Shown: positions 39,450 through 51,006, numbered from the stretch's first letter. The stretch: DNA of 64,000 bases from Chromobotia macracanthus (GCA_036877525.1 JAZGTH010000008.1:6799001-6863000); one strand, 5' to 3'. The notes: generated by a model not told the origin, from the sequence alone. Translations and numbers: made by a program.

Positions 39450-40738
39450 TCTTATAGAAATATATAAAGAAAAAGAATATTTTGACACATTAGTATTTAT
39501 CAATATATAAACAAACAGGTGTATGTTAATGGTAATGTAAAGTAAATGTAATGAATAATATAAAATGCTTAAATTATACAATATTATTTAATATGGTCTC
39601 TTGAATAATAACTGAATAATATTAATATTAATAACTGAACAGTATTCACTGTTTAGCTTTCTTTACAAAAGTCAAATCTACAATCACCTCTCAAACAGAA
39701 CACACACAAACACATTTACTTATCTATCTAAATAGGGACATACCATAGACTTTTATTGTTTTCATACACAGCTAGTTATAAATAATATAACCCAATTCTA
39801 ACCCACACTCTAACCTTTACCCTAACACAAACCTTTCTGCATTTTTACAATTAAAAGAAAAACTTCAGTATGTTTTATAGTGATTTCACAAATGAGTACA
39901 TCCCAAAAAGAAGGTTTTGTTCAGTTTGTCAGGTTTTGCAGACTTTTGCGTACAAAATTGTCCCCAATATATGGTGACGTAAACCCACACACTGCACACA
40001 TAGACACAGAGACACAAAAAAACAGGTGGCTTTACAAGCTAATTATTCAAGAATCCCTCAGATCCTTGATTACCCAGCCATAATGATTCATACAAGAACT
40101 GTTAATCATAAATAATAACAGAAACTGGGTGCGAATTTGGCTGCTCATATGCAGCCATCTCTGAAAATGACATCACACACTCTTTATCCTTATAAGATTT
40201 TTCTGTGACAGAATCATTTTCCTTACAATTTATACTGGGGTCAATGCCAGGGCTGATCTGTTTAGTCAAGCTTTCAGTGCTCAACAGAGATGAAAACTCT
40301 CCGATTATAAAGAGAATTGTCTTGGATTTTAAGAACTTTTCATTATGGAATGCATGAGAAAGTGTTTTGTACGGGATCATTGGACCCGATGTTTAGGTTA
40401 AGTAAACTGTCTGGCGCTTCCAAATGAGCATAAGGTCATTTATGTCTATGGGAGAACTTCACTACCCATAGGAGATCAGAATTGGTTCTTTTCGAGAGGA
40501 AGCAAATGAAGCGTACTTAAGAAGTGTACTTGTGGATCTTAGTGTGCTTGTCTTGCTCTTGTGATACTCACATGAGATAACACTCACTCCCTACTATTAA
40601 TATTCTTATTGTTCTTCCAGTCACGTCTTAATGAATGAAATACAGATAATGCATTGTGGGATACGAGTGTTATTGCATGCCAATCTGGATGTTGTTATAA
40701 ATCTGAAGTGGCCCTTTTCTAAATTAACTTCCCATATT

Positions 40739-40812
40739 GCAGTGATTCCCAAGCAGGAATACTCACACCCCAGGTGGTATTTACACAGTCCTGGGGGTAC
40801 TTGAAAAGTGTT
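40739..40812 (+). mobile_element. Possible hAT terminus
   Basis: 'gcagtgattcccaagcagga' followed by 'cctgggggtacttgaaaagt' resembles the CAGTGGTTCTCAA-type start of Charlie-like hAT elements, which often run into 'GGGGGTACTTG'. A second end was not located, so this is a weak call. Confidence 0.25.
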
Positions 40813-41321
40813 AGATGTTGCTTTGTTAAACCTTTTAAACTAAAGTTACGACTTTTAAAAACAAAAACTTTTTTGGGCACTCAGCTCCTTGACACTTTCA
40901 GGAAGGAAAACAAAAATATGTATAAGTGTTGTATTCTGCAATTTGTGTAGATGCTTTTAACAGAACATATGTGCATACAGTGTTTAAGACCCAATAGTCT
41001 AATTTGCACTTCCTCACATTAATGCAGGATTGTGTTTCCTATTTCAGGCCCATCAATAGCATCAGACAATCAAGCAGTATGTCAAAATAAAATAGCAGTT
41101 TCTATATTCCTTATTTTTCAGGGAAGATGCTTGGTAAGTCAGTTTTTTACATAGTATGTTTAGGTTAAAAGTGAAACATTGTAATAGTCTTCATGATGTG
41201 AATGCTAAATGATAACCAGTGTATTCTGAGTTAAAAGTAATACATTTCTGGTCTGGTGTTGGTGAAGGGGTGTTTATGTTTGTAAGAATATGTAAGCACA
41301 TACACATTCCCACACATTCCC

Positions 41322-41326
<5 letters not shown>

Positions 41327-41361
<35 letters not shown>

Positions 41362-41366
41362 ATATT
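41327..41366. repeat. (GT)n followed by (TA)n
   Basis: A long tgtgtg run passing into tatatgtata. Confidence 0.85.
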
Positions 41367-42239
41367 TATTTTTGTTTTACCTAATGTTGTTCAAAAACTA
41401 TACTGTAATACAAAGGAAAAATCTAATCAAAGCACACATTTACTCCAAGCAAACAGACAAAGGTTATGATTGCATATGGCTGCTCTGTTTGTGGTTTTTG
41501 GTTAGACTGTGAGCTCATGGAGTGTTGCTGGAAATGAAATGCCAAACAGCCCTCCTCACTTTATACCTGCTGTTGACTGACCAAAACTGGACACCTATAG
41601 TCAAGAATATATTACTTACTCCATTTGCTGTCAAAATATATATCATCCAACAAGTGAAGACATAAAACATATAAAGTCAAGCAAATGGAATAATCTCAGA
41701 AAAATACTGTTTTTCCTTCTGTGTAGAGATATGAAGATGAATCCAGGTCTATCAGGAAACTGTCACAAAGTCTAGCAGTAAGTGGTTTGGCTGAGTGTGG
41801 TCCATGCTGGAGTATATGATTTGGTACAGATATTAGGAAAGCATCAGAGCCTAAACTTGGTTCTGCTGGAGAACAGGAGTCCCTGGCCAAATTTCACCTG
41901 GATGCCGTATTGGACACGCTCTGTTTTGAAGCGCCAGAACTCAGTGTTTGCCCTGATTCCCACCCAGAGAGCTGTAGTGAGTCCAAACCGTCCCCTCTGG
42001 GTAAACAACCTAATTTGTCATTTGGAGCTTTTGGTTATAGACAAAAAAATGTGTTTACTTTAGACTTTATATAATTTTAGACTATATATTATTCTTAAAC
42101 CATTATTAACTAACCCAAACCAATAATTAACAAACCAGCAAAGTTGGTAGAACATTTGCATATTCTGAGTTTTGTTTTATAATGAAGACACTTTTAAATG
42201 TTTTGAAATTAAAGTGGATACTGTTAGGTTAGAATGTTC

Positions 42240-42600
42240 TGCCTTTCAAAATGAATTTCAACATCGTGATTTTATATAACTCACCTTTATTTCATGCTTA
42301 ATTGTATCATGATTTAGATGAATTGCTTGAAATTTTAAATTACCGTACTGAGACAATTTTGCTAGGAGATTTTAATATGAGCTGGACAGATAAAATCAGT
42401 AAGACAAAAAATAAACTGAATTACACCCAAACATTTACCAGAGATGATGAAAGAAGCAAGAATCACTTCAGTGAGTAACACTCTCATAGATCTATATTTA
42501 GTAATAAACATAAGTTTGTTTCCAAAACATATCAGTTGCTAATATGTTTGTCTGACTGTAATCTGACTTTAGTTGTGTTAGAATTGTCTTAATCAGCCAA
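42240..42600 (+). pseudogene. LINE endonuclease fragment (APE-type), decayed
   Basis: One reading frame gives NFNIVILYNSPLF, one stop, then LYHDLDELLEILNYRTETIL followed by LGDFNMSW, ending near 42477. After a +1 shift it reads ARITSVSNTLIDLYLV, and after a further shift SDCNLTLVVLELS (42551-42589). This order (hydrophobic strand, helix, GDFN, R.T...TLIDL, SDhNL) is the C-terminal half of the apurinic-type endonuclease domain in non-LTR retrotransposons. At least one stop and two frameshifts break it. The catalytic His expected in the SDH motif reads Cys. Reverse transcriptase sequence is not seen downstream. The LINE clade cannot be assigned. Confidence 0.6.
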
Positions 42601-45236
42601 TCAAAAAAGATGTTTTTTTTAGTCTGGGACATGCATCCCCTTTAAAAAGGTAATTCTGGATCTCAGTTGTTGTTCTCTACTGAAAAGTGTGAGAAACAAA
42701 AGAATGGATATTGTTCCTTCCATCGACATAGAGAAGTGGCATCACAAAACAATCAAGCGGAACTATGTTGTGAGTAAACAAGTCTACTGCTGACGAATCC
42801 TCCATTTCCACACACTGTTTCTCATTTAGACTCTTAATGACAAAGCAACTGTTTACTGTTTTACTGTTTTCAGCGCTGCCACAATAACTCAACCCACAGA
42901 TTCCTTTCTCTTTCTCATCTTTGCATTGGTTTTGCCACAGTGAAGCCAAATCCACCACCACCATGTAATTACTGCCCATTAAGATACCCTGATCTGTTTT
43001 AATGACCCACATTCATTTTTATGTACTCTATTCTCAGAGCACTTCCTCCATCCTCCCGGGCTTTACTCTCTCCAAATCCTCTCTCAGACTACCTCTTTCT
43101 TCCCCTCTTTACCCCGTCTGCTGTGCTGGCACTTTGATAGTGGAATAGCCAAGGGGACCCACATCCTCTGAGCTCCCCAGTCAATATATCATATCTATAC
43201 CTTGAAGGAGATATAGAGGGCAGCTGCAATGCAAATAGGTATAGATGTGTGGTGCACATATTTGACTGTGTTGTTGTACTGTTTGAAAGTGGATGGTAAA
43301 GGTCAAGTGTCTAAAAGCAATTCGCTATCTGTCTCTCAAATTATGCTATTGCCCTTGCGCAGCTTTCTGTGCAGCGGCGTTAGCACAAATACATGCATTG
43401 TAATCAACTATCTGAAAGTAAATAGAAAATGCAATTTAGAACTTTAGACCCTATTAAATCAAAACATAAGGCCATGTTTGTTAACATAAAGCCATCGGTT
43501 GTATGTTACAGTAGTCCAAAGTTGACAAAACTCATTTTTAAAATATAGTTTGTACAAAATAATTTTGAAAATGGACCAAAAATGTTAATGACTCATCCTG
43601 CACTAAGCAGATTTTTGTCCAATCAAATGCTCTCTAGAATTAGAATTTCCCTCCCTCTAATACCACCTGACACCAGTAGTAAGTAGTTTGTAGTTGTTGT
43701 TTTCTGAGGGAAAATCTCTTTGATGTATTTTGCAGAAAATTCCAGTTTTAATAATACTGTAATGGGATAATAGAATCCAAATGACAGTACGTCAACACAG
43801 GAAAGAAAACCGGGCTCATTAAGGCTTTCATGGGGTCTTTAAATTTCAGGTTTTCTGTAGTGCAATTGTTTCTTTGATGTATTCAAGGGGAGTAGGATCA
43901 AGTATTCTCTAACTAGAGTTCTGAAACTCTGAACAAGGCCTGTTTTGTTCTCAGGGCAGGTTTCCACGATAACAGCGAAATATCACTTTCAAAGGTGCTG
44001 TGTAATGCTAGCCAAGGGCTCCAGGTAGATTGGGTCTTCACTTCGTTTCTGCCAAGCCCTATTTTCTGATGGTGCAGGTGTGCAGTCCAGATTAAGGTCC
44101 TCGTATTAAACTCCCCAGCCCAGAAAGGGAGTCAGCAATCAGTTCACATTTCTCACCCTGTGCTTTTCCCGAAGCTCTTAAGCTTGCTTTAAAAAAGGCC
44201 ATGTGCTTACCATATAAAGAGTTAGGGAGTCAAAGCGAAGGAGAAAGATAGATCAGGGGCAAGGTTTCACATTTTGCAGGTGATTGAACATACAAATAAG
44301 ACAAAGTTGTAACATATACACAGGGTGCTGTTAACAAATCATGAGGCCCCTCAGCTCCTTTGCTTTTCAGTATATTAAAAATATTTGTACACCTTTTTAC
44401 TGTAACACATAATGCACAGTGAAATATACCTTTCTAACCAGAATCCCTCTATAGACATAAAGTCAGACATTGAACTTGACATATTTTTGATCCAGTACAA
44501 CCCCCTAGTGATAACAGAGGCACTCGGGCCCAGGGTCGACTCACTCAGCTTACTGCATTTGTTTGTTTAATGCCAAACTTGGCTTTCTCCATGGCATAAT
44601 TAAATCAGTTCTAATGCACTATTTATGCATGCATCCTCTGCATTATTCAAATAACACTTTTGCACATTATTGCATTTTTGTTGAAACACAAGAACTCGTG
44701 AGGTTGCCATTATTGAACAGCAAAACACTCCCCCCCCCCGAAACCCCTCCCGAGATGCCATATATTATTAATTTTTCCCCCGCCACCTCCTAAAATGAGA
44801 ACAAAAATGGTTTAGCATGCATTACTTCAGAATGCTGCATTAGCATTTTACTCAAAATGAGCAAAACATTTTTCAGTAGGAGCATAAAATGGAAAATAAC
44901 TGTCTTTTGCCCAGACTGTTGTTTAGATTATTGCTTGGGATGGCAAGGCATTGTGCTGATATGATAGTGAAGTGAAAAAGTTTTATTTCTCTTGGTGGTG
45001 AGGTAAAGTCGCTGGGCCAGCTGTATTGTTTGTTTGCCTGAAGTGATCTATCAGTGAATCACTGAACAAACCAAACAGAAAATAAAACCTGCATTAAACT
45101 GAATACCAACAACAACATGCTGCCTACACGGGAAAACTGCTCTAGAATTTCTGCCATACTTAGCCAGGCTAAATTAGACCCAGCATTTAGCCCTCTAAAG
45201 ACAAGCTTGCTTGGAGACTGTTGTAATCAGAGATGG

Positions 45237-45276
45237 ACCTGTAGCTCAACTGGTAGAGCATGGCGTTGGTGTAATG
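45237..45276 (+). mobile_element. SINE head fragment (A box only)
   Basis: 'acctgtagctcaactggtag' plus agcatggcgttgg matches the tRNA-like head of the same SINE family. The B box and tail are absent. Confidence 0.45.
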
Positions 45277-45488
45277 TAGTCATGTTGATTTGTTTATATT
45301 CATTAAATAAAACCAGTTGAACTTGATGTTACCACACAAAGAAAAACATTTTTCTTTTACCATACAGTATATAGGCTCTCCTGTGGTTATGAAAAATAAA
45401 GCCAGGCAGACAGCGTCTTCTGATTGGCTAAAAATCTGACCATTGCCTGCGGTCACTTTTTTTTGGCAGTTTACAGAGCCTAGGGTTG

Positions 45489-45531
45489 TCACAGAGACAG
45501 GTGTAATATTTCATGACACCTGTTTCTGTGA
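45489..45531. repeat. 16-bp inverted repeat with 11-nt loop
   Basis: tcacagagacaggtgt pairs with acacctgtttctgtga. The only non-Watson-Crick pair is G opposite T, a G-U wobble in RNA. Confidence 0.8.
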
Positions 45532-48500
45532 TATCTGTCAGGTGGAGGGTTTTGTGCACGCCATTCCATAAAACCTTCCAGCACATTTAATAATAATCAT
45601 GGACTGTTAACTAGTCAGCATAGAGATGTAGGGCTATAATGAGGATTGTGTTCCAGCTTTGGAAGGTAAACTAACACATTCCAAATGTGTTGATGAATGT
45701 CACAACTAAGGAAAACTTGAGCATTATTCCAGAGGCAAATTGTTACGTAACCCGCACGCCCGTCAGATAATATCAGTATCAAAGATTGCATTTTTTATAG
45801 CCAAACAGCTACATTAATTTAATGACACTTTTGACTGATAGAAAACATTATGTTTCATCGGTGTGCTGTGGAATACAACGTCTACGTTGTTGTAAATTGT
45901 GTGTGAAATGCAAGCTCTGCAGGAGCAGATTGCACCTCTTCCCTAAGGTAAGATGTGAATAGGAACCCCTCCAAGAGGAACAGCCACCGCGAGGTTAATT
46001 AAGCAAAGTGTATTCCGGGGTTACGGTTCGAACGAAAATACAAATGACATCTGCCGTCGTTTGTCAATGTCACTTCCTCTGCATGCCCATCAAGCAATCA
46101 TTGTGTTTCGAAACTGCAGCCGAAAGGTCATGCGACGAAACACAGACAGCACATTGCTACCATTTGTCTCCTGTGATATGAAATGCATTTACTCGGATGA
46201 CAACTTTTGTCTGTAGCCACGGCCAGAGCAGAAAGAGCTGTTTTGCGCGGCTGTTATTTACTTTCTCTTCCTTTGTGATTTGATCTACACAAAAAGCTAA
46301 CATTGTTACATAGCAATATTGCTACATTCCAGCTGTGTTATTTGTGTGGATTGTGTAGTACGCACACACAAATATTTATCCAGAACTCAGCACCAAGAGT
46401 CAAGAGGTCCCCAAGTTTCATCCATGGATGAAATTGCTTATACATTCAGGATTTTCCTATCTCCATCCCTTGTGTGCCATGCATGTAGATATGGATTTGC
46501 CTCCACAGTGTCTTAATGTTTTTGGAAGAGGTTTGCTGTTTTGGTACAGTCACTTTGACAGCTTCAGAGTTTTTAGATGATGCACTGAATTCACATCCAT
46601 TTCATTTCATTACACATATAATACTGTTTCCCTTTGCAGTAATAGGTGTGCACATGCTATTTTCATCGCTAAGTGGTTGTTTTTGCCTTTAAAAGAATGA
46701 TAAAACTTTTTAGTTTTATCAGTTTGTGTTCTCCTTTGGCTTGTTTATGCTTCTACCAGTACGGAGGTGTAGTAAACAACTTTTCTGATTGACGCTGTGA
46801 ATTTTTCCACTGCATTAAACTGAATTAGATTAAAGCTCTTCCTTTTTACTTGTGTTTTTGCACCACTGTCAATGTTATTCATAGAACTCGGAAACGTCTG
46901 CGTTATTATCATGGAAGAACGGCGCTGCTGCGCACACTTACCGTAAAATTAGTCCTAACCACAAATTGCAGTGTGAATCATTTGGAACACTTAAATAAAT
47001 GCTTGTACAATCTGTACTGGACTCTCTCAAGTAGCCTGAGAGATACAGGTGTCTTCAAACCATTAGGCCTGATGACATCAACAATTTTTACAGCCATGAA
47101 TTATTAAATGTAATAATGGATTATTTATAAAAACAACTGATTCACTGGTCAGCCGGAGATGTGTCAGTTTGGTTGTGATGAAAACAGCATTCAATTTATG
47201 GTACGCTTCTCATTGGTTGTATTACATTGATCACATTATTGCAATGCAGGGACTAAAAGTAGACTATGCTTGGTTGGATAAAGCCAGGCTGCAGAATGCT
47301 AAATATGGGTATTAATGTCTGATCTGTCTCTTTCTCTGTCAAACAAGGGAAAACGAAGCCACCAGATGAGGGAGAGCCTTGCTAGCAAGCTTAGTGTCAA
47401 ACCGCTTTAAATACGTCAATGTAACCTGAGAAAAGTCATTTAAATAAAACAACTGCTGTCTGGCTCTTGAATTCTGACAAAGAACTCAAAGAAATCTACA
47501 GCATGGTCCCGTAACTCTTGTCTTCTGTAGAAAAACGTTAAGTGGGAACCATTTTGTGAGATTTGCTTAATAATTTAACACCGGCCTTAAACCGATTCAC
47601 TTCAAGTGCCCAGATGGTGTTTTTATTAGGCAAATGTTCAGTACTCAAGTAGAATAATTTACACACCTTTAAAAACCTGTTAGAGTACCTTCAAGCTCTG
47701 CAATCCACTAAACTCACAATTATTCACCACATGGTCCTAGACTGATGTTTAACACAACAATAAAATGTGAGAGAAAGGAAAATATTTCCTGAATATATGA
47801 CCTTCCAGAATCAAAATTCACAAACTCGTTCAAAAAAGTGGCTTTGTGGGCGAAGCTGCTCTGGCAGAAATTTCAAAACTTCTGGTTCTGACAAAGTGAG
47901 TCTGCAAACTGCAGTTCCTCGCTTTAAACTCTAAATGATGAATCCACAGTGGTTCTATTTCTTCAAGTGAAGATCTGTCTATAATCAGAGAGAGTGATGG
48001 ATGTGGAATGTCTAGCAACTTGAAGCAGGAACTCACATTTGGTGGAATAGTACTCGCTATCTGTTATACCTCTTGGTTTAATTCCATTTTAACCGAGTAA
48101 TAAAGTTGTACCAAAATAGCCTCTTTAACTAGCTGTCCATTTAGTATGCACAGAAGAATGTCGAAAAGTCAGGTAAACGAATTGGTCTGTCCTAATTGGC
48201 ATAAAAGAGCACGTTCACATTTCTCTCATGTTTCTTTTGATTGGATCAGACCGGCGTCGTCCTTCTGATATGGAAATCGGGCTACCAACTCAGATGAGCG
48301 GGAAAATGTCAGTGTCATTAAAATGTGGTCGACGGCCTTTTGATTACTTTCATTTCGGGGCAAAAAGACCGTCGCTGCGGAAGTAAATTATGAATAACTT
48401 GCAGAACTATATTTGTTTCTTGCTGTCTTAAAACAGTTACGTCAGATGGAATGCAGGTCTTTTACATTGGATCACAGCGGGTAACACAGCCGACTCAGCG

Positions 48501-48891
48501 ATGATCAAAAGAGAGAGAATCAAGTGAAGTGTGAAATAACTTTCCGCATTTCCGTCTAGTATGCACTTGGTTATATGAAGCCTTTAAGACAGACATTTTT
48601 TGCCTAAAGGCAACCTACCCTACTCAGACATGGAAACAACTGCTTGAGTCTAGAGATTGTATATTATGTTACTTGGTAAAGACAGCTGTGCTAAAATACC
48701 ATATTTACCTTAGTTGTTGGTATAACTGCCGTGCTGTAGTTTACACTGTGGTGTGTACAGTTTTGTTACAGTAGGCTAAGGGCCCCCATTAAGGTTCTTC
48801 GGGTCCCCAAAAAATGTCAGATAAAAGACAGACTTAAAGACAGCAAAAATTGTAAAAGTATACCCAACGTTATTACCGTTTCATTTGTATG

Positions 48892-48985
48892 TGTTCCTGT
48901 AGCTCAGTTGGAAGAGCATTGCGTTAACAGCACAAAGGTTGTAGGTTTGATTTCCAGAGAGCACGATTACTGACAAAATGTGTAA
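48892..48985 (+). mobile_element. tRNA-headed SINE fragment
   Basis: 'cctgtagctcagttggaaga' plus gcattgcgtta matches the head of the element at 39313-39449, with a decayed B box (ggtttgatttcc). No LINE-type tail follows. The copy passes into a (TA)n tract from 49005. Confidence 0.55.
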
Positions 48986-49004
48986 CATTTAATTTTAACT
49001 GTTT

Positions 49005-49027
49005 TATATATATATATATATATATAT
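49005..49027. repeat. (TA)n microsatellite
   Basis: Uninterrupted ta run directly after a SINE fragment. Confidence 0.85.
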
Positions 49028-49060
49028 GAGAAATGTGGGCATGTGTATGTACATTCATAT

Positions 49061-49160
49061 TCCACCTATTATTCATATAAAGTCCACTATTACAATGTTT
49101 CACTTTTTACACAGTATGTTAAGGTTAAAACAGTGTGACTTCCAACCTATATTCATATAA
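49061..49160. repeat. Direct repeat with 80-bp period
   Basis: tccacctattattcatataa (49061-49080) recurs as tccaacctatattcatataa (49141-49160). The intervening sequence shares words with 41144-41187. Confidence 0.5.
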
Positions 49161-49189
49161 ACCATATAATATATATTTTTACACATATG

Positions 49190-49228
49190 TATATATATAT
49201 AATCTTTATATATATATATATATATATT
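49190..49228. repeat. (TA)n microsatellite, interrupted
   Basis: Two ta runs separated by atct. Confidence 0.85.
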
Positions 49229-49368
49229 TCACTGTGAAATGTCAGTGGTTGGCTAATACACAGTTAGCCACAGTTTTAGTCATACAGTAATACGCTAACA
49301 GTATTTTTAACTGTCCCCATGGTCAAAAGTCATTGCCATTGAAGAATATTACTACAAAATACATTTCA

Positions 49369-49568
49369 GGTAACACTAAAGGTAAGGTTGTATTCTTTAA
49401 CATTGCTTAATGCATTAGCCATCACGAACTAACCTAACCAATCTAACTCACCAATTTTTGTTTTTAAATTACTATTAAATGTTTAAATGAATCACGTTTA
49501 CAATAGTTTATGTTAACTAATGCAGTTAGGTAATGTTAACCAATAGAACCTTATCGTAAAGTGTTACC
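49369..49568. mobile_element. MITE with GGTAACAC...GTGTTACC terminal inverted repeats
   Basis: The element is 200 bp, starts ggtaacactaaaggtaaggt and ends with accttatcgtaaagtgttacc. The ends match as inverted repeats over about 21 nt with a few mismatches. Inside are repeated 'ttaatgcattag' and 'gttaactaatgcag' words, so the whole element is loosely palindromic. It carries no coding capacity. The family is familiar from zebrafish and carp DNA as a non-autonomous DNA transposon. It ends about 360 bp before the cadherin start codon, at the edge of the CpG-rich stretch. Confidence 0.75.
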
Positions 49569-49779
49569 AAGTTTCAACAGCATGCAGTTTTAGTCCAAAG
49601 TAACCACGCAAACTAGAAATAAATCCGTCTGGTATCCATAACAGCGCTTTGTTACAGCTACTAAGCGTACTGTAGTGCGGCTTACTGTGTGTCTTTAAGT
49701 AGTACGCTGCGGTAGGAGGAGTTGTAACGATTGTGACGCCGCCAGCGGAGCCGTGGTGCTGAGCTGAACAGCGCCTATC

Positions 49780-49785
49780 CACCTG
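49780..49785 (+). promoter_or_regulatory. E-box CACCTG in the cadherin 5' leader/promoter
   Basis: A CACCTG hexamer lies 147 nt upstream of the start codon. This is the core bound by Snail, Slug and ZEB repressors in vertebrate E-cadherin promoters. A single hexamer is weak evidence; the case rests on its position in the CpG-rich leader and on the paired E-boxes in intron 1. Confidence 0.3.
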
Positions 49786-49931
49786 CAGTAGGGCGCAGGA
49801 CCAACCGGGACAATATTCAATCCCATCGCTCCGCGTTGCTCGCACAACCCTGCTACCGACAGCACATCGCACAGGAATTATCGCACAAATTGTGAATAAC
49901 GAAAACATCTGCCTCGTCTGCTCCTCGGGTG

Positions 49932-49991
49932 ATGGCCAAAATGAAAACGGGCTTCGCGATTATTGTGGCGTGCGCCTTAGTTGCATCTTTG
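49932..49991 (+). CDS. Classical cadherin, coding exon 1 (signal peptide)
   Basis: This exon encodes 20 residues starting MAKMKTG, followed by a hydrophobic core (FAIIVACALVASL), a typical eukaryotic signal peptide that directs the product to the secretory route. The ATG at 49932 is in strong initiation context (G at -3, G at +4). I saw no upstream ATG in the roughly 200 nt before it. A second in-frame ATG lies at codon 4. The exon ends at TTG followed by a good donor (gtaaga), giving a phase-0 intron. It joins in frame to the exon at 51777. A 20-codon signal exon with a phase-0 junction before the prodomain exon is the layout of type I cadherins. The paralogue is not resolved. The gene is partial because later exons lie beyond the window. 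Confidence 0.72.
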
Positions 49992-50460
49992 GTAAGACTA
50001 AATGCTTTATTCGCAAACATTTCCGAAGCGTCGCTGCTTGAGACGAGAAACGCACGGAGAGATGTTGCCGCGGCGGTATTTCAAGCCTGCACTTTTGTCT
50101 GCGCGTTTTCAGGCGATTACTTTTAAAGAACCTAGTGGTGCATTAAGGGTTTACTTTGCCTTTGGGGAATCGGGAAACGCTTTCGTGGCACTTCTGTAAC
50201 TTCTGTCGTTTTGTTTTCCTTTCTGGGATGATAACGCAGTTAAGCGCATCAGTTGATTGGAAACACTGCTCGTCTGTCAGTGAGCTGCAGTGCCTGCCTG
50301 TAGCTGCACTTTTAACACACATTGCAGTGGATGCGGCGATGCCTGTGGTGTGTCTGCGAGTAGGCGAGTAATACTGCTACTCAGTCCTTACTGAGGACAA
50401 ATCTGAATCTTTAAACGCATTACATTCATATGACTGTTAATGTCATAGAATATGCATTTA

Positions 50461-50487
50461 TTCAGGTGGATAATGAAACCACCTGAA
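50461..50487. promoter_or_regulatory. Inverted pair of E-boxes (CAGGTG ... CACCTG)
   Basis: ttcaggtgg (50461-50469) and ccacctgaa (50479-50487) are perfect 9-bp inverted repeats with a 9-nt spacer. Each arm contains a CAGGTG/CACCTG E-box. ZEB-type repressors carry two zinc-finger clusters and are known to prefer paired CACCT sites. The location about 0.5 kb into intron 1 of a cadherin makes a regulatory role plausible, but no binding evidence is available here. Confidence 0.35.
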
Positions 50488-51006
50488 GGAAGCTGCCTAT
50501 ATAATATTAGCACTGTAGTAGGGAACTATATAGTGGGTTATGTCTGTGATGAGTTAAATTGTGCAATTATAAAACGCTTCACCTTTTAGAAACAGTGCAA
50601 GTGCACACACATAAACGCGTTCAGGGAAATGAAATCTTACGCCGTTTGGATGCTGAGTAAATATAAGTTCAAGAAATAAGACTCATCACACACATTGTTG
50701 TTGGATGTGGCAGATATTGACATTTTGTTTGATGACTCATTCAGAATAAAATCCGTATCCAGCTGGGGTTGAAACGTAGCAATGGAGCCGTATTCACATG
50801 GTGGGCAGAGGCAGCAAAGCTTCAGAAAGTAACCATATCACAGCTCTCTGACTAATGTGATCTGTAGAGGATGCTTTGACAGACTGTTCCTCTGTGCATA
50901 TATGAAAGAGCGCAGTGTGGCAGTTCTTTTGTTGTCTTGATTTTTCAGGTTCATAGTTGTCTTTGCTTCAGTGCCAAAGAAGGGGGTGAGAATAGAAAAA
51001 AAAACA

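Larger units (their letters stand above)
39450..42239. other. Gene-free stretch
   Basis: Contains the possible hAT end at 40739, the GT/TA repeat at 41327 and one orphan exon-like segment at 41727-41777. The frame at 41782-42063 shows no known domain. Confidence 0.4.
42601..48891. other. Gene-free stretch
   Basis: Unique sequence with one SINE head at 45237, the hairpin at 45489 and a C9 run near 44731. The minus-strand 111-codon frame at 42677-43012 shows no recognised motif. Confidence 0.4.
49640..50130 (+). promoter_or_regulatory. CpG-enriched promoter and 5' leader of the cadherin gene
   Basis: CpG dinucleotides are rare across most of the window but cluster here (for example gacgccgcc, gcggagccg, gggcgcagg, ccgcgttgctcgc and the exon 1 coding part). 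This is the usual look of a vertebrate CpG-island promoter with its first exon. I see no clear TATA box; a weak tttaagtag lies near 49694. The leader between about 49730 and 49931 carries no ATG that I can find. A CACCTG E-box sits at 49780-49785. The transcription start is not determined from sequence alone. Confidence 0.55.

Noticed and set aside
45237..45276. tRNA-Ala-like gene
   Set aside because: Only the 5' half and A box are present, with no B box or closing arm; fits a SINE head.
48892..48985. tRNA gene
   Set aside because: Degenerate B box and no pairing acceptor stem; the same head occurs in the SINE at 39313.
49664..49708. 8-bp inverted repeat agcgtact/agtacgct near the promoter
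   Set aside because: Short arms with a 29-nt spacer; likely chance.
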